64,000 bases of DNA from assembly GCA_029238315.1 (NCBI GenBank), contig JAQWGI010000033.1, forward strand, positions 1-64,000. The letters run 5' to 3'. Shown piece after piece: positions 8,950 through 17,424 of this stretch (within the stretch, counting starts at the first letter, position 1; every line of letters starts with the position of its first letter). Position numbers and translations under genes: made by a program. Below the pieces are notes generated by a model. It saw nothing but the letters and a program-made list of their open reading frames with translations. It did no database searches and had not been told where the DNA came from. This DNA comes from Polaribacter sp. GTDB lineage: Bacteria; Bacteroidota; Bacteroidia; Flavobacteriales; Flavobacteriaceae.

Positions 8950-11262
8950 ATGAAACGCTTTTTACCACTATGTATCACTATTTTTTCTTGTAACATTTTA
9001 TTTGCACAATCTTATATTACAGGGAAAATTATAAACTCAAAAGGAGAAATCATACCTTTTGCAAGTATCCAAATTGATGAAACTACAGAAGGTGTTTCTG
9101 CCGATGAAAACGGAAAATATCAATTAAAAACTTCTAAAACTAGCGTTATAAGACTAGTTGCTTCATCAACCGGATTTATCGCAGCAAACAAATCAATTAC
9201 TATTATAAAAAACAAAAGAAATTATATTCAAAATTTTGTGCTAAAGGAGTTTGCAGAAGTACTGAATGAAATTACCGTAACCGGAACTAGAACAAACAAA
9301 AGACAGACAAAAAACCCAGTAATTGTAAATGTAATTAGCAGTAAAATTTTAGACAATGTGCAAGCTTGTAATTTGTCTGAAGGATTAAAGTTTCAAACTG
9401 GTTTAAGAGTAGAAACTGATTGTCAAACGTGTAATTATACACAAATTAGAATGAACGGATTGTCTGGTGGATATTCTCAAATTTTAATTAATGGAAGACC
9501 TATTTTTAGTCCATTAACTGGTTTATATGGATTGGAGCAAATTCCTACAAATATGATTGACAGAATTGAAGTTGTTCGTGGTGGTGGTTCTGCATTGTAC
9601 GGTTCTAGCGCTATTGGCGGAACGGTAAATGTAATTACTAAAATTCCAAAATTTAACGATTATTCTTTCGGATACACGTATCAAAATATTGATGGTACTC
9701 CTGATCAAATTATTAGCGGAAATGCCACAGTAATAAATGAAGAAAGAAATGCAGGAATTTCATTTTTTGTAAATAACAGAATCAGAAATTTATACGATGC
9801 AAATGGCGATAATTATTCTGAATTACCAGAATTAAAAAACAATTCTTTCGGAACAAATATCTTATTTTTACCAACAGAAGATCAAAAGCTAGAAATTAAC
9901 TTTAGTAAAATGAACGAGTTTCGTTATGGAGGAGAAATAGTGAAAAAAGCACCACATTTTGCATTGCAATCAGAAGAAAGAACTCACGATGTTTATGCTG
10001 GAAACATTGATTATCAAATTAATTTTAACGAAGGAAAAAGTTCTTTAATCACTTATTTTGCAAGTCAATATACCGGAAGAAAACATTACACAGGTATTTT
10101 TCCTGATGCGTCTGCTGATATTCAAAATCATATTGAAAATCCGCCGTATGGAAATTCTGAAACCACTACTTTTCAAGGTGGAATTCAATTCAACTATAAA
10201 GTGGATAATTTTTTAAACGGAAATTCTGTTTTTACAATCGGAACAGAGTTTGTACAAGACGATGTTTTTGACGAAATAAAAGCATATAATTATGAAGTTG
10301 ATCAGCTTACAGAAAACCTAGGTTTCTTTTTTCAAAGTGATTGGGAAATCAATAAAAAAATGACGTTGTTATCTGGTTTTAGAGTTGATAAACACAACTT
10401 AGTTTCTAATGCAATTATAAGTCCGCGCGTTTCATTTTTGTATAATTTTATTGAAAACACACAATTTAGAGCAACTTGGGGAACAGGTTTTAGAGCGCCA
10501 CAAGCTTTTGATACCGATTTACATATTGCTTTTGCTGGCGGCGGAATTTCTAGAGTTACACTTGCAAATGATTTAAAACAAGAACGTTCTAATAGTTATA
10601 ATCTTTCTTTAAATTTTGACAAACCAACCGAGCATTATATTTACGGTTTTACTGTTGAGGGATTTTACACACATTTAGCTGACGCCTTTTATTTAAAGCC
10701 TTTAGGAACGGATGCTTTTGGTGAATTATTCGAGAAAAGAAATGGCGCTGGAGCTACAATAAAAGGAATTACTATTGAAGCACGCTTAAATTACGATCAG
10801 GTTTTCCAGGTAGAAACCGGATTTACAATTCAAACAAGTTTGTTTGATAAACCTGTTGAAAATTCTGATGTTTTACCCGCAAAAAGAGAATTTTTACGTA
10901 CGCCAAATAACTACGGTTACGCAACTTTAACGTACAGTCCAAACTTACAATTTAATACTTCTATCAATCTTGTTTACACAGGTTCTATGGATGTTTTGCA
11001 TTTAGCTTCTGCTGGAAACTTAACAAAAGATGTGTATTTTAAATCGCCTTCTTTTACAGAAATTGGAATAAAATCTAGTTATAAATTCAACTTAAAAACA
11101 ATTAAAACCAACTTAGAAATTTTAGGTGGAATTAAAAATATATTTAATGCGTATCAAACAGATTTTGATAAAGGAAAAGAAAGAGATAGTAATTATATTT
11201 ACGGGCCAGCAACTCCAAGAACTTATTTTGTTGGTTTAAAATTTAGCCCGAGTTTTTTATAA
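8950..11262 (+). CDS. TonB-dependent outer-membrane receptor, probably metal-related
   Basis: Outer-membrane active importer energised by TonB. A signal peptide (to about residue 19, ...ILFAQ) is followed by a carboxypeptidase-regulatory-like domain (about 20-95, ITGKIINSKGEIIPFASI). Next come a plug domain (about 105-230, containing ILINGRPIFSPLTGLYGLEQ and IEVVRGGGSALYGSSAIGG) and a beta-barrel ending in an aromatic residue-rich strand. The plug holds three Cys (CQTC and a preceding C), which may form a disulfide or bind metal. The divergent DtxR/ZIP operon and shared operator point to a role in Mn, Fe or Zn acquisition. Substrate is inferred, not shown. Confidence 0.9.
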   Translation: MKRFLPLCITIFSCNILFAQSYITGKIINSKGEIIPFASIQIDETTEGVSADENGKYQLKTSKTSVIRLVASSTGFIAANKSITIIKNKRNYIQNFVLKEFAEVLNEITVTGTRTNKRQTKNPVIVNVISSKILDNVQACNLSEGLKFQTGLRVETDCQTCNYTQIRMNGLSGGYSQILINGRPIFSPLTGLYGLEQIPTNMIDRIEVVRGGGSALYGSSAIGGTVNVITKIPKFNDYSFGYTYQNIDGTPDQIISGNATVINEERNAGISFFVNNRIRNLYDANGDNYSELPELKNNSFGTNILFLPTEDQKLEINFSKMNEFRYGGEIVKKAPHFALQSEERTHDVYAGNIDYQINFNEGKSSLITYFASQYTGRKHYTGIFPDASADIQNHIENPPYGNSETTTFQGGIQFNYKVDNFLNGNSVFTIGTEFVQDDVFDEIKAYNYEVDQLTENLGFFFQSDWEINKKMTLLSGFRVDKHNLVSNAIISPRVSFLYNFIENTQFRATWGTGFRAPQAFDTDLHIAFAGGGISRVTLANDLKQERSNSYNLSLNFDKPTEHYIYGFTVEGFYTHLADAFYLKPLGTDAFGELFEKRNGAGATIKGITIEARLNYDQVFQVETGFTIQTSLFDKPVENSDVLPAKREFLRTPNNYGYATLTYSPNLQFNTSINLVYTGSMDVLHLASAGNLTKDVYFKSPSFTEIGIKSSYKFNLKTIKTNLEILGGIKNIFNAYQTDFDKGKERDSNYIYGPATPRTYFVGLKFSPSFL

Positions 11263-11320
11263 AATTAAACTTTTTTGTGATAACTAATTATACCGATTTA
11301 GTTATTACAAATACTTATAG

Positions 11321-11328
11321 TACATTTG
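11321..11328 (+). promoter_or_regulatory. -7 promoter box of mfd
   Basis: TACATTTG matches TAnnTTTG. It overlaps the first possible in-frame TTG codon (11326), which therefore would lie upstream of the transcript; this decides the mfd start in favour of the TTG at 11344. Confidence 0.6.
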
Positions 11329-11343
11329 CTAAAAATAGTTGAA

Positions 11344-14300
11344 TTGAGTACAGAGATTATAATTAATCGATATAAAAATTCTGCCAAAGTACAGCAGATT
11401 TTAGCAGCGCTTCAACACGAAAAAAACCACTTTCAGATTTCGAATTTGGTGGGATCGTCGTTGTCTTTTGTAATTTCAGAAACTTTTATAAAGTCAGAAA
11501 AACCATATCTTTTAATCTTTAATGACAAAGAAGAAGCGGCGTATTATTTAAATGATTTTGAACAATTATTAGGCGATAAAAATGTGCTTTTTTATCCAGG
11601 TTCTTATCGAAGACCTTATCAAATTGAAGAGGTTGATAATGCAAATATTCTTTTAAGATCTGAGGTTTTAAATAGGATAAATTCTCAGAAAAAACCTGCG
11701 ATAATTGTTACGTATCCAGATGCGTTGTTTGAAAAAGTGGTTACCAAAAGAGAGTTAGAAAAGAACACTTTAAAGTTATGTATTGGCGAAAATCTTTCGT
11801 TAGATTTTGTAAACGAAGTGTTGTTTGAATATCATTTTAAACGTGTTGATTTTGTAACTGAACCAGGTGATTTCTCTGTGCGAGGAGGAATTATAGATGT
11901 TTTTTCATTTTCAAATGATGAACCCTATAGAATTGAGTTTTTTGGCGACGAAGTAGAAAGCATCAGAACTTTTGATATAGAAACACAACTTTCTGTAGAA
12001 AAGTTAAAAAAAATCAGCATTATGCCAAATGTTGAAAACAAAACACTGCAAGAAAAACGAGAAAGTTTCTTAGATTACATTTCTTCTAAAACAATTGTTT
12101 TTCATCAAAATATTGATATTCTTAGCGGTAAATTAGATACTTTATACCAAAAAGCATCTGAAGCCTTTTCAAAATTATCTTCAGAAATTAAACATACAGA
12201 ACCAGAAGAATTATTTTGTAGTGGCACTTTTATAAAAGAACAAATCAATCAATTTTCTGCAGTTGCTGTAAATCAACAAGAAAAAGCACAAACTACAATA
12301 AATATTAAATTTAACGCAACACCTCAACCTTCTTTCAACAAACAATTTGATCTTTTAATCAAAAATTTAAATAATTATTCTAAGCAAGGTTATACCAATT
12401 ATTTGTTTTGTGGAAATGAAAAACAAGCACAACGTTTTCATGATATTTTTAATGATGTGGAAGAAGAAGTTAATTATGAGACGATTGTTTTTTCCATACA
12501 TGAAGGGTTTATTGATACAGATGAAAAAATAGTTTGCTACACGGATCATCAAATTTTTGAAAGGTACCATAAATTCAGATTAAAAAATGGATATGCAAAA
12601 AAGCAATCGATTACCTTAAAAGAAATTAATAATTTAGAAATTGGAGACTTTGTAACACATATTGACCACGGAATTGGAAAATTTGGCGGCTTACAAAAAA
12701 TTGATGTTGAAGGAAATAAGCAAGAAGCAATTAAATTAATTTATGGCGATCGCGATATTTTATACATCAGCATTCACTCGTTGCACAAAATCTCTAAGTT
12801 CAACGGAAAAGATGGTAAGGCTCCAAAAATATACAAACTTGGCTCTGGTGCTTGGAAAAAAATCAAACAAAAAACCAAAGCAAGAGTAAAACATATTGCG
12901 TTTAATTTAATTCAGTTATACGCAAAAAGAAAACTGCAGAAAGGATTTCAGTTTGGTCCAGATACACATATGCAACACGAGCTAGAAGCAAGTTTTTTAT
13001 ATGAAGACACTCCAGATCAATTTACATCTACCCAAGATGTAAAAACAGATATGGAAAGCCAGCAACCGATGGATAGATTAGTCTGTGGAGATGTTGGTTT
13101 TGGTAAAACAGAAGTTGCCATTAGAGCGGCTTTTAAAGCTGTTGATAACGGAAAACAAGTGGCTATTTTAGTGCCAACAACAATTTTAGCATACCAACAT
13201 TTTAGAACCTTTACAGAACGTTTAAAGAATTTCCCGGTAACGGTAGATTATTTAAACCGATTTAGAACTACCAATCAAAAAAACCAAGTTATTGAAGGCA
13301 TTTCTAACGGAAGTGTTGACATTGTTATTGGTACGCATCAATTGACAAATAAACGAATACAGTTTAAAGATTTAGGTTTATTAATTATTGATGAAGAGCA
13401 AAAATTTGGTGTTGCTGTAAAAGATAAATTAAAAACGATAAAAGAAAATGTAGACACGTTAACACTAACAGCAACTCCAATTCCAAGAACGCTTCAATTT
13501 AGCCTAATGGCGGCAAGAGATTTATCTGTAATTACTACGCCACCCCCAAATCGTCATCCAGTAGAAACTAATGTGATTCGTTTTTCAGAAGAAACAATTA
13601 GAGACGCTGTTTCTTATGAAATTTCTAGAGGCGGACAGGTGTTTTTTATTCACAATAGAATCGAAAATATTAAAGAAGTTGCTGGTTTGTTACAGCGTTT
13701 ACTACCAAGTGCAAAAATTGCGATTGGTCATGGACAAATGGAGGGAAAAAAGCTAGAAGAATTAATGCTCGGTTTTATGAATAATGAGTTTGATGTTTTG
13801 GTTTCTACTACAATTATTGAAAGCGGATTGGACGTGCCAAATGCAAACACTATCTTTATAAATAATGCTAATAATTTTGGTCTTTCAGATTTACATCAAA
13901 TGCGAGGACGTGTTGGTAGATCTAACAAAAAAGCATTTTGTTATTTTATTACACCGCCCTATCATATGATGACGGATGATGCTAGAAAAAGAATTACCGC
14001 ACTAGAACTGTTTTCTGATTTAGGAAGCGGAATTAACATTGCCATGAAAGATTTAGAAATTCGTGGTGCTGGTGATTTACTCGGTGGAGAACAAAGCGGA
14101 TTTATCAATGATATTGGATTTGACACCTATCAAAAAATACTTTCTGAGGCAATTGAAGAACTCAAAGAAAATGAGTTTAAAGAATTATACCCAACAGACA
14201 ATTCTAAGCCAAAAGAGTTTGTAAAAGAAGTTCAAATTGACACTGATTTTGAAATACTTTTTCCTGATGATTATGTGAATTCGATAACAGAGCGTTTAAA

Positions 14301-14679
14301 TTTATATAATGAACTAGGTAGCTTAACCAAAGAAATAGAGATCAAACAATTTGAAACAAAATTGATGGATCGATTTGGAGAATTACCAATTCAGGTTATA
14401 GATTTATTAGATTCGGTTCGCATAAAATGGTTGGCTAAAAAATTAGGTTTAGAGAAGGTTATTTTAAAGAAAAAACGAATGATCGGTTATTATGTTTCTG
14501 ATCAACAAAGTGAATTTTATCAAACAGAAAACTTTACAAACATGTTAAAATATGTGCAACAAAATAGCAAAAGCTGTGTGATGAAAGAGAAAGAAACTAA
14601 AAAAGGATTGCGTTTATTAATTACGTTTATCAAAATTGATTCGGTAAGCAAAGCTTTAGAAGTATTAAAGAAAGTATAG
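11344..14679 (+). CDS. mfd: Transcription-repair coupling factor
   Basis: Mfd releases RNA polymerase stalled at DNA damage and recruits UvrA, in the cytoplasm. Seen: UvrB-like N-terminal part (about 1-350), the CarD-like RNA-polymerase-interacting domain (about 430-490, DFVTHIDHGIGKFGGLQ), a RecG-like translocase with Walker A GDVGFGKTE (near 583) and a DEEQKFGV box (near 680), the motif MRGRVGRSNKKAFCYF, and a C-terminal TRCF domain. Length of 1111 residues is normal. The start is chosen as TTG at 11344 (M-STEIIINRYKN) because the upstream TTG lies in the -7 box; no ATG is available. Not in an operon. Confidence 0.94.
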   Translation: MSTEIIINRYKNSAKVQQILAALQHEKNHFQISNLVGSSLSFVISETFIKSEKPYLLIFNDKEEAAYYLNDFEQLLGDKNVLFYPGSYRRPYQIEEVDNANILLRSEVLNRINSQKKPAIIVTYPDALFEKVVTKRELEKNTLKLCIGENLSLDFVNEVLFEYHFKRVDFVTEPGDFSVRGGIIDVFSFSNDEPYRIEFFGDEVESIRTFDIETQLSVEKLKKISIMPNVENKTLQEKRESFLDYISSKTIVFHQNIDILSGKLDTLYQKASEAFSKLSSEIKHTEPEELFCSGTFIKEQINQFSAVAVNQQEKAQTTINIKFNATPQPSFNKQFDLLIKNLNNYSKQGYTNYLFCGNEKQAQRFHDIFNDVEEEVNYETIVFSIHEGFIDTDEKIVCYTDHQIFERYHKFRLKNGYAKKQSITLKEINNLEIGDFVTHIDHGIGKFGGLQKIDVEGNKQEAIKLIYGDRDILYISIHSLHKISKFNGKDGKAPKIYKLGSGAWKKIKQKTKARVKHIAFNLIQLYAKRKLQKGFQFGPDTHMQHELEASFLYEDTPDQFTSTQDVKTDMESQQPMDRLVCGDVGFGKTEVAIRAAFKAVDNGKQVAILVPTTILAYQHFRTFTERLKNFPVTVDYLNRFRTTNQKNQVIEGISNGSVDIVIGTHQLTNKRIQFKDLGLLIIDEEQKFGVAVKDKLKTIKENVDTLTLTATPIPRTLQFSLMAARDLSVITTPPPNRHPVETNVIRFSEETIRDAVSYEISRGGQVFFIHNRIENIKEVAGLLQRLLPSAKIAIGHGQMEGKKLEELMLGFMNNEFDVLVSTTIIESGLDVPNANTIFINNANNFGLSDLHQMRGRVGRSNKKAFCYFITPPYHMMTDDARKRITALELFSDLGSGINIAMKDLEIRGAGDLLGGEQSGFINDIGFDTYQKILSEAIEELKENEFKELYPTDNSKPKEFVKEVQIDTDFEILFPDDYVNSITERLNLYNELGSLTKEIEIKQFETKLMDRFGELPIQVIDLLDSVRIKWLAKKLGLEKVILKKKRMIGYYVSDQQSEFYQTENFTNMLKYVQQNSKSCVMKEKETKKGLRLLITFIKIDSVSKALEVLKKV

Positions 14680-14713
14680 CTATCCATTCAAGGAAACAAT
14701 AACTTAAAAATCT

Positions 14714-14796
14714 GTCATTTCGAACGAAACAAAGTGAGGTTGAGAAATCTTAATTCCTTTTAAAAATGAAGATCTCTCCACTATGGGCAAGATGAC
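14714..14796. repeat. REP/MITE-like palindromic intergenic element
   Basis: An 83-bp element bounded by GTCAT and ATGAC. Inside are inverted arms GAGAAATCTT (14742-14751) and AAGATCTCTC (14769-14778), 9 of 10 bases complementary. GTCATTTCGAACGAA-type starts are characteristic of repeated hairpins in Flavobacteriaceae. It lies between mfd and the EamA gene and could form a hairpin in a transcript. Confidence 0.65.
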
Positions 14797-14806
14797 ATAA
14801 AACAAT

Positions 14807-15667
14807 ATGAAAAACGACCACTTAAAACATATTTCTGAACTGTTGCTTGCTACTTTATTTATAAGTACGTCAGGAGTTTTAGGAAAATATATAGAAATGC
14901 CACCGTCAATTATAGTTTGGTGGCGTTCTTCTTTGGCGTTGATTTTTCTATACGCATATTGTCGATTTAAAAAGGTAAATCTAAAAATTCATTCTAAAAA
15001 AGATGTTCTCATTTTTATATTAGGCGCCATTTTTATGGCAGCACATTGGACCACATATTTTTATGCCTTAAAACTATCTAATGTGGCACTCGGAATGTTG
15101 TCTTTGTATACATTTCCAGTAATTACAGCGCTATTAGAGCCATTGTTTATTAAAACGAAATTCAATCCTATTCATATCTTTTTAGGATTGTTGGTTTTAC
15201 TCGGAATTTACATTTTAGCGCCCGATTTTAATTTAGAAAGCAATCATGTAAAAGGAATTATTTTAGGAGTAATTTCTGCAATTTGTTACTCCTTGCGAAT
15301 TTTAATAATGAAACAACACATTTGTAGATATAACGGAACCATGCTAATGTTTTATCAAGTGCTTTTTATCACCATTTTATTAGCGCCTTTTTTGTTGTTT
15401 TTAGATACTTCTGGAATCAGAACGCAATATCCGTATGTATTATTATTGGCGTTATTAACAACAGCAATCGGACATACATTAATGGTTAGAAAACTCACAT
15501 ATTTCTCCGTTTCAACAGCAAGTATTATTAGTAGTATTCAACCAATATTCGGAATTTTGTTGGCCTTCTTTTTCTTAAATGAAATTCCGACCTTAAATAC
15601 ATTTTTCGGCGGATTGTTGATTTTATCTACCGTTGTTATTGAAAGTATTCGATCTAAGAAAAAATAG
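14807..15667 (+). CDS. EamA/DMT superfamily transporter
   Basis: Inner-membrane carrier of the drug/metabolite transporter superfamily. The 286 residues form about ten membrane helices in two EamA repeats (about 8-140 and 150-282). Features include GVLGKYIEMPPSIIVWWRS near the first helices, MAAHWTTYFYALKLSN, and a second-repeat ending SIIQPIFG-like segment (SIQPIFGILLAFFFLNE). Members export or import amino acids, nucleotides or other metabolites; the substrate cannot be told here. The ATG start follows a repeat element, and no clear promoter box was identified. The gene is monocistronic. Confidence 0.85.
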   Translation: MKNDHLKHISELLLATLFISTSGVLGKYIEMPPSIIVWWRSSLALIFLYAYCRFKKVNLKIHSKKDVLIFILGAIFMAAHWTTYFYALKLSNVALGMLSLYTFPVITALLEPLFIKTKFNPIHIFLGLLVLLGIYILAPDFNLESNHVKGIILGVISAICYSLRILIMKQHICRYNGTMLMFYQVLFITILLAPFLLFLDTSGIRTQYPYVLLLALLTTAIGHTLMVRKLTYFSVSTASIISSIQPIFGILLAFFFLNEIPTLNTFFGGLLILSTVVIESIRSKKK

Positions 15668-15740
15668 AGTTTTATTATAATTGTTTTTGAATTCGCAAAA
15701 ATTGTATTGTTTAAAATAAAAATATATAACGATTTTTTAG

Positions 15741-15764
15741 CATTCTTTCTTATTTATGGAATCC
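15741..15764. repeat. Left copy of 24-bp imperfect direct repeat flanking the GIY-YIG remnant
   Basis: Matches 16080-16103 at 21 of 24 positions in the same orientation (both begin CAT-CTTTCTT-like and contain TTTATGGA). The two copies are 339 bp apart and bracket the pseudogene. Confidence 0.7.
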
Positions 15765-15767
15765 ACA

Positions 15768-16082
15768 CTAATCATTTAAAATATCATCAAACCAATCAAA
15801 AGCTAAATCTTGCCATTTTTTATTTTCTTTTTCAAACAAATCAATTTTCCATTGTCTGTTCCAATTTTTTAATTGGTTTTCTCTATCAACAGCTTCATAA
15901 ACATTTTGAAAAACTTCAAAATACATTTACTTATTGACCCCCATATTTTTGTCTAAAACCTTTTATAATTCCTGTTTTATGTTCAAAACTCTTCGCTCTA
16001 AATCGTTCGTCATTCCAATATATAAAGTACCTCTAATTTTACTTGCTAAAATGTACACGTAATATTGATGATTTGTTTTCAT
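15768..16082 (-). pseudogene. Decayed GIY-YIG endonuclease-like gene
   Basis: Minus-strand remnant of a small GIY-YIG nuclease (UPF0213/YhbQ type, normally about 95-105 residues). It starts with ATG at 16082 and YYVYILASKIRGTLYIG, then DLERRV. Near 15985-15990 the frame shifts to EHKTGIIKGFRQKYGG. A run of five G (minus strand, 15938-15942) shifts it again, followed by an in-frame TAA (15927-15929), and then MYFEVFQNVYEAVDREN, LKNWNRQWKIDLFEKEN and WQDLAFDWFDDIL up to a TAG at 15768. The order and content of the whole family are recognisable, but at least two frameshifts and one stop prevent translation. Confidence 0.85.
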
Positions 16083-16103
16083 ACTTTCTTGTTTATGGAC
16101 TCC
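16080..16103. repeat. Right copy of 24-bp imperfect direct repeat flanking the GIY-YIG remnant
   Basis: Second copy of the repeat at 15741-15764 (21/24 identical). This copy contains the ATG of the GIY-YIG pseudogene on the minus strand and abuts a short palindrome. Confidence 0.7.
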
Positions 16104-16117
16104 GCATCAAGTGCGGA
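16101..16117. repeat. Short REP-like palindrome
   Basis: TCCGCA-TCAAG-TGCGGA is a 6-bp stem with 5-nt loop, followed by ATGACA. This is the core of the GTCATTCCGCACTTGATGCGGA-type repeats common in Bacteroidota intergenic regions. It lies immediately upstream of the GIY-YIG remnant. The rest of the gap 15668-16224 shows no other gene. Confidence 0.6.
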
Positions 16118-16224
16118 ATGACATTTTAGTTTTGCTTTATCATTCTCAACTTAATTGAGGGCTCAAATCAATTTCATTAAAAAAAGGTTTTTTTTGGATG
16201 CTCTTTTTCATAAGGAATCACATT

Positions 16225-17346
16225 TTAAACAACCTCAAACAATTTTCCTGGTAACGGTTTTAAAACGCCTTTCATTTCTAATTGCAACAACATTGGAGCT
16301 AATTTATAAATCGGGATTTGGCATTCTAACGCAATAATATCCAATAATTGTTTTCCGTTATTTAATAAGTAATCATAAATTTTTTGTTCATCAATATTTA
16401 ACTCAATAAATAATTGTGTTTGCAACTTCGGTGCTGCACGTTGCTGCAAATCCCAATTCAACATTTTTGCAACATCTTCCCCAGAAGTTAACAAGGCAGC
16501 TTTGTTGTCTTTTATTAAACGATTACAACCTTTACTATACACATCTGTTGTTCTACCAGGAACCGCAAAAACATCTCTATCATACGAATTTGCAATATCT
16601 GCTGTAACTAATGAGCCGCCTTTGCCTGCAGATTCTATAATGATTGTTGCTTGAGAAATACCCGCAACAATTCTATTTCGTTTTAAGAAATTTTCTCTCA
16701 ACGGATTTTCATCATGCCAAAACTCAGTAATAAATCCGCCATTTTCATGAACTTGATGCATGTATTTTTTATGTACTTTAGGGTAAATTTGATCAAGCCC
16801 ATGCGCTAAAACCGCAATGGTTTGCAAATTGTTTTCAACAGCTGCTTTGTGTGCACAAATATCTACACCGTAAGCAAAACCACTTACAATAATTGGGTTG
16901 TATTCTTTGATATTTTTAATAAACTCGTTGCAAAAATCACGTCCGCAAGAAGTCATATTTCGTGTACCAACAACACTTATGATTCGTTCGTTTTGTAAGT
17001 CAATTTTACCATCTTTAAAAATTAAAATTGGAGAATCGATGCATTGTTGCAGGTTTTTAGGAAAATCATCTTCTAAGAAATAAGATGTGGTAATGTTACT
17101 TTCTTCGATGTAATCAAGTTCCGTTTCAGCAAGAATTTCGTTTTGTTTATCAAACAAATGATTGGCAACATGTGTTCCAATTCCATTGATTTTTAGCAAA
17201 GTAGTAGGTTTTTCTTTAAAAATTTGACGAACATCTCCTGTAGCAGCTATCAATTTTTTGGCTAAAATATCGCCTACAGCTTTTGTTTTTTGCAAACGCA
17301 AAATAGCTTTTAATTTTTCTTTTTTCAAATCGCAATAGTTTGACAA
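16225..17346 (-). CDS. dprA: DNA-processing protein A (natural transformation)
   Basis: DprA/Smf binds incoming single-stranded DNA and loads RecA during natural transformation. Seen: an N-terminal helix-hairpin-helix/SAM-like part (about 1-70, LKINGIGTHVANHL) and the Rossmann-fold core (about 80-295). The core contains ISVVGTRNMTSCGRDF, VSGFAYGVDICAHKAA and KGGSLVTADIANSYDRDVFAVPG in separate blocks. A C-terminal winged-helix domain (about 315-373) follows. The start is TTG at 17346, preceded immediately by an in-frame TGA; another in-frame TTG lies six codons later. It is divergent from the HU/SPOR gene. Whether the organism is competent cannot be judged from this window. Confidence 0.92.
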   Translation of the reverse strand: MSNYCDLKKEKLKAILRLQKTKAVGDILAKKLIAATGDVRQIFKEKPTTLLKINGIGTHVANHLFDKQNEILAETELDYIEESNITTSYFLEDDFPKNLQQCIDSPILIFKDGKIDLQNERIISVVGTRNMTSCGRDFCNEFIKNIKEYNPIIVSGFAYGVDICAHKAAVENNLQTIAVLAHGLDQIYPKVHKKYMHQVHENGGFITEFWHDENPLRENFLKRNRIVAGISQATIIIESAGKGGSLVTADIANSYDRDVFAVPGRTTDVYSKGCNRLIKDNKAALLTSGEDVAKMLNWDLQQRAAPKLQTQLFIELNIDEQKIYDYLLNNGKQLLDIIALECQIPIYKLAPMLLQLEMKGVLKPLPGKLFEVV

Positions 17347-17411
17347 TCAATATACAATAAATTTTTGTTGATAAGTTTCTAATCTCTCTTTAATTTTTTA
17401 CAAAAAAATAT

Positions 17412-17419
17412 TAACTTTG
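17412..17419 (+). promoter_or_regulatory. -7 promoter box very close to the HU/SPOR gene start
   Basis: TAACTTTG ends 5 nt before the ATG at 17425. With the usual 4-7 nt from box to start site, the mRNA would begin at or next to the A of the ATG, that is leaderless. Confidence 0.5.
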
Positions 17420-17424
17420 TTACT

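Noticed and set aside
15707..15937. Plus-strand frame of 76 codons in the mfd-dprA gap
   Set aside because: Opposite strand of the GIY-YIG remnant; the protein-like signal is clearly on the minus strand.
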